Source: Torreya grandis
Lineage: Eukaryota; Streptophyta; Pinopsida; Cupressales; Taxaceae
Direction of reading: 5' to 3'
Assembly: GCA_037957365.1 (NCBI GenBank)
Contig: JARHVA010007811.1
Span: 377,001-441,000, forward strand
DNA: 64,000 nucleotides
The translations under genes and the position numbers were made by a program. Numbering within the stretch: the first letter of the stretch is position 1; the number at the start of each line of letters is the position of its first letter. The notes under the pieces are model-generated. The model was not told where the DNA came from. It did no database searches and saw only the letters and a list, made by a program, of their open reading frames with translations. This document shows positions 63,003 through 64,000 of the stretch, in pieces.

Positions 63003-63090
63003 ATATTGTAATATCTAGCTTAGAAGAGCAACTGTGAGAGATGATTTGTATTTGTTATATCTAGCTTAGAAGAGCAAAAGTGAGAGAGAG
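63003..63090. repeat. ~45-bp duplication in copia R/U5
   Basis: Two adjacent copies share ATATCTAGCTTAGAAGAGCA and TGAGAGA. They lie just downstream of the presumed transcription start. Confidence 0.75.
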
Positions 63091-63160
63091 GAAGAAGATG
63101 TTGTATTGATCTATTATTTGTTGAGATAACAACATTGAGAGATAGGTGTGTGGTATACAC

Positions 63161-63432
63161 AAAGGGGTTGGTGCTCACGAATTGTTGCTGAGTTGGTGCT
63201 TGGGAAAGGGGTTGGTGCTCTTATGGGTTGGTGCTCACAAATTATTGCTGGTTTGGTACTCAGTAAAGGGGTTGGTGCTCCTGTGGATTGGTGCTCACGA
63301 ATAGGTGTTGGGTTGGTGCTTAGTAAAGGGGTTTGAAGCTCCTGTGGGTTAGTGCTCATGAATTGTAGCTGAGGTTTGTACTTGGAAAAGGGGTATGGTA
63401 CTCTTGTGGGGTTGTTCTCATGAATATATTTG
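63161..63432. repeat. 60-bp tandem array in copia R/U5, about 4.5 units
   Basis: Units start with AAAGGGG at 63161, 63205, 63265, 63325 and 63387, with lengths 44, 60, 60, 62 and about 46. Each holds GGTTGGTGCTC, a second TTGGTGCTCAYRAAT and GCTGRGTTGGTGCTT-like text. The first unit lacks about 16 bases. Each unit itself contains three related GGTTGGTGCT words, so a ~20-base ancestral unit is likely. Confidence 0.85.
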
Positions 63433-63633
63433 AGATTTATTCTCCATGGTTTTTCCCACATTGGGTTTTCACATTATATCTGGTGTCTCTCTCTTTCTTG
63501 TGTGATGTTTATTGTTTGAGTTTTATTGCATATCTTAAATGTTTGATTAAGTGGAATTTGATAAAGGGAAAGTTTTATAAGATATATAATATACTGATTC
63601 ACCCCCCTCTTAGTATATTCCATGCTTAACAAT

Positions 63634-63650
63634 TGGTATCAGAGCAGGTT
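63634..63650 (+). other. Copia primer-binding site
   Basis: TGGTATCAGAGCAGGTT, complementary to the 3' end of plant initiator-Met tRNA, two bases after the LTR. This is the hallmark of plant Ty1/copia elements. Confidence 0.93.
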
Positions 63651-63697
63651 CCTTTTTTGAATAGTTTTACAGCTTAAAGGTAGATCAAAAAAGCACG

Positions 63698-64000
63698 ATG
63701 GCTGGGTCATAGGAAGGATTTTCTACAAATAAGGAACCTTTATTTGATGGGATGAATTATGATTTTTGGAGCATAAGAATGAAGGTTTATTTGATGGCCC
63801 TTGGATTCGGCATATGGAAATCAGTGGTGGAGGAATATGAAGAGCCACAGACATCTACAATTACTCAAGCAAAAAAGAAGGAAAGTGAATGTAATGCTAA
63901 AGCTTTAAATGCTATTTTATGTGGTTTATGTGAATCTCAATTTGTTAAAGTTATGCAACATAAATCTGCTCATGAAACTTTGGTAAAACTTGAGAATATT
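63698..64000 (+). pseudogene. Copia gag, N-terminal part, one early stop
   Basis: ATG at 63698 starts MAGS and meets TAG at codon 5 (63710-63712), where Gln is usual. From 63713 to the window end 96 codons are open. The text matches the copia gag N-terminal region: EPLFDGMNYDFWSIRMKVYL, MALGFGIWKSV, then KALNAILCGLCESQFVKVMQ and HKSAHETLVKLENI, the UBN2-type segment of copia gag. The product would form the particle. The C-terminal zinc knuckle and pol lie beyond the window. A downstream ATG at 63752 could allow a shorter start, but this would remove conserved residues. Confidence 0.85.

Larger units (their letters stand above)
62475..63631 (+). repeat. Copia 5' LTR (1157 bp)
   Basis: Begins TGTTGGAAATATTG and ends CATGCTTAACA, giving the short inverted ends TGTT/AACA. 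It contains three separate tandem arrays (62641-62850, 63003-63090, 63161-63432) and a TATA box. The downstream partner LTR lies outside the window. Confidence 0.88.
62475..64000 (+). mobile_element. Ty1/copia LTR retrotransposon, 5' end only
   Basis: 5' LTR (TGTTGG...TTAACA), primer site TGGTATCAGAGC two bases further on, then a gag start. This layout is the standard one for plant copia elements primed by initiator-Met tRNA. The element continues past the window. It is better preserved than the gypsy elements: motif spacing is regular and gag has one stop in about 100 codons, so it is probably the youngest insertion here. Confidence 0.92.

Noticed and set aside
63114..63461. 115-codon minus-strand frame with repeated Pro/Thr text
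   Set aside because: Translation of the 60-base tandem array. Its period follows the repeat, not a protein domain.
63634..63650. Possible tRNA-like sequence (TGGTATCAGAGC)
   Set aside because: It is the complement of the initiator-Met tRNA 3' end, serving as primer site. No cloverleaf surrounds it.

Overview
This window looks like intergenic, transposon-filled chromosome from a seed plant with a very large genome. It is about two-thirds A+T and CpG-poor. No intact host gene, tRNA or rRNA could be supported in 64 kb. Everything recognisable is an LTR retrotransposon or a tandem repeat, and most pol frames carry many TAA/TAG/TGA codons where Gln, Arg or Trp is expected, as in long-methylated, decaying repeats. 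A conifer or other gymnosperm, or a similarly bloated plant genome, would fit, but the sequence does not fix the species.

Layout. 1-10393: old unassigned DNA with a coding-like scrap (292-642), a minus-strand primer-binding-site-like motif (678-698), a 48-bp tandem duplication, a TA microsatellite and copy A of a ~550-bp direct repeat (5106-5660). 10394-45433: a compound structure. Two arms of one repeat face each other: left arm L, plus strand (10394-11135 then 28297-32534), and right arm R, minus strand (45433 down to 39831). Between them lies a minus-strand Ty3/gypsy gag-pol, called G2 (33591-39830). A second Ty3/gypsy element, G1 (11136-28296, plus strand, Tat-type, both LTRs present), sits inside the left arm. 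45434-58566: a third decayed gypsy element, G3 (gag from about 47563, integrase ending about 53540, plus strand), with a long post-integrase tail holding a degenerate repeat field and another coding-like remnant. 58567-59115: copy B of the direct repeat. 62475-64000: the 5' LTR, primer-binding site and start of gag of a Ty1/copia element, the best preserved element here, cut by the window edge.

How the parts relate. Both arms begin with TGAGGTCAACATA and end next to a TGGTGC/TGGTGA primer-site-like motif, and R is followed directly by G2 gag. The simplest reading is that each arm is a giant LTR (R about 5.6 kb) with a TATA box about 850 bp before its 3' end and a long decayed reading frame in its U3 part. 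The same frame is recognisable in both arms and matches no family I know. The head-to-head arrangement cannot come from one simple insertion. It suggests two elements in opposite orientation fused by a deletion, and a transcript across it could fold into a long hairpin.

Relative ages: G1 is younger than the arm it interrupts, although its own LTRs look only about 80-85% identical by eye. The copia element looks youngest. Identities, boundaries and frames were read by eye without alignment software, so boundaries carry an uncertainty of tens of bases, and domain limits in decayed genes more.
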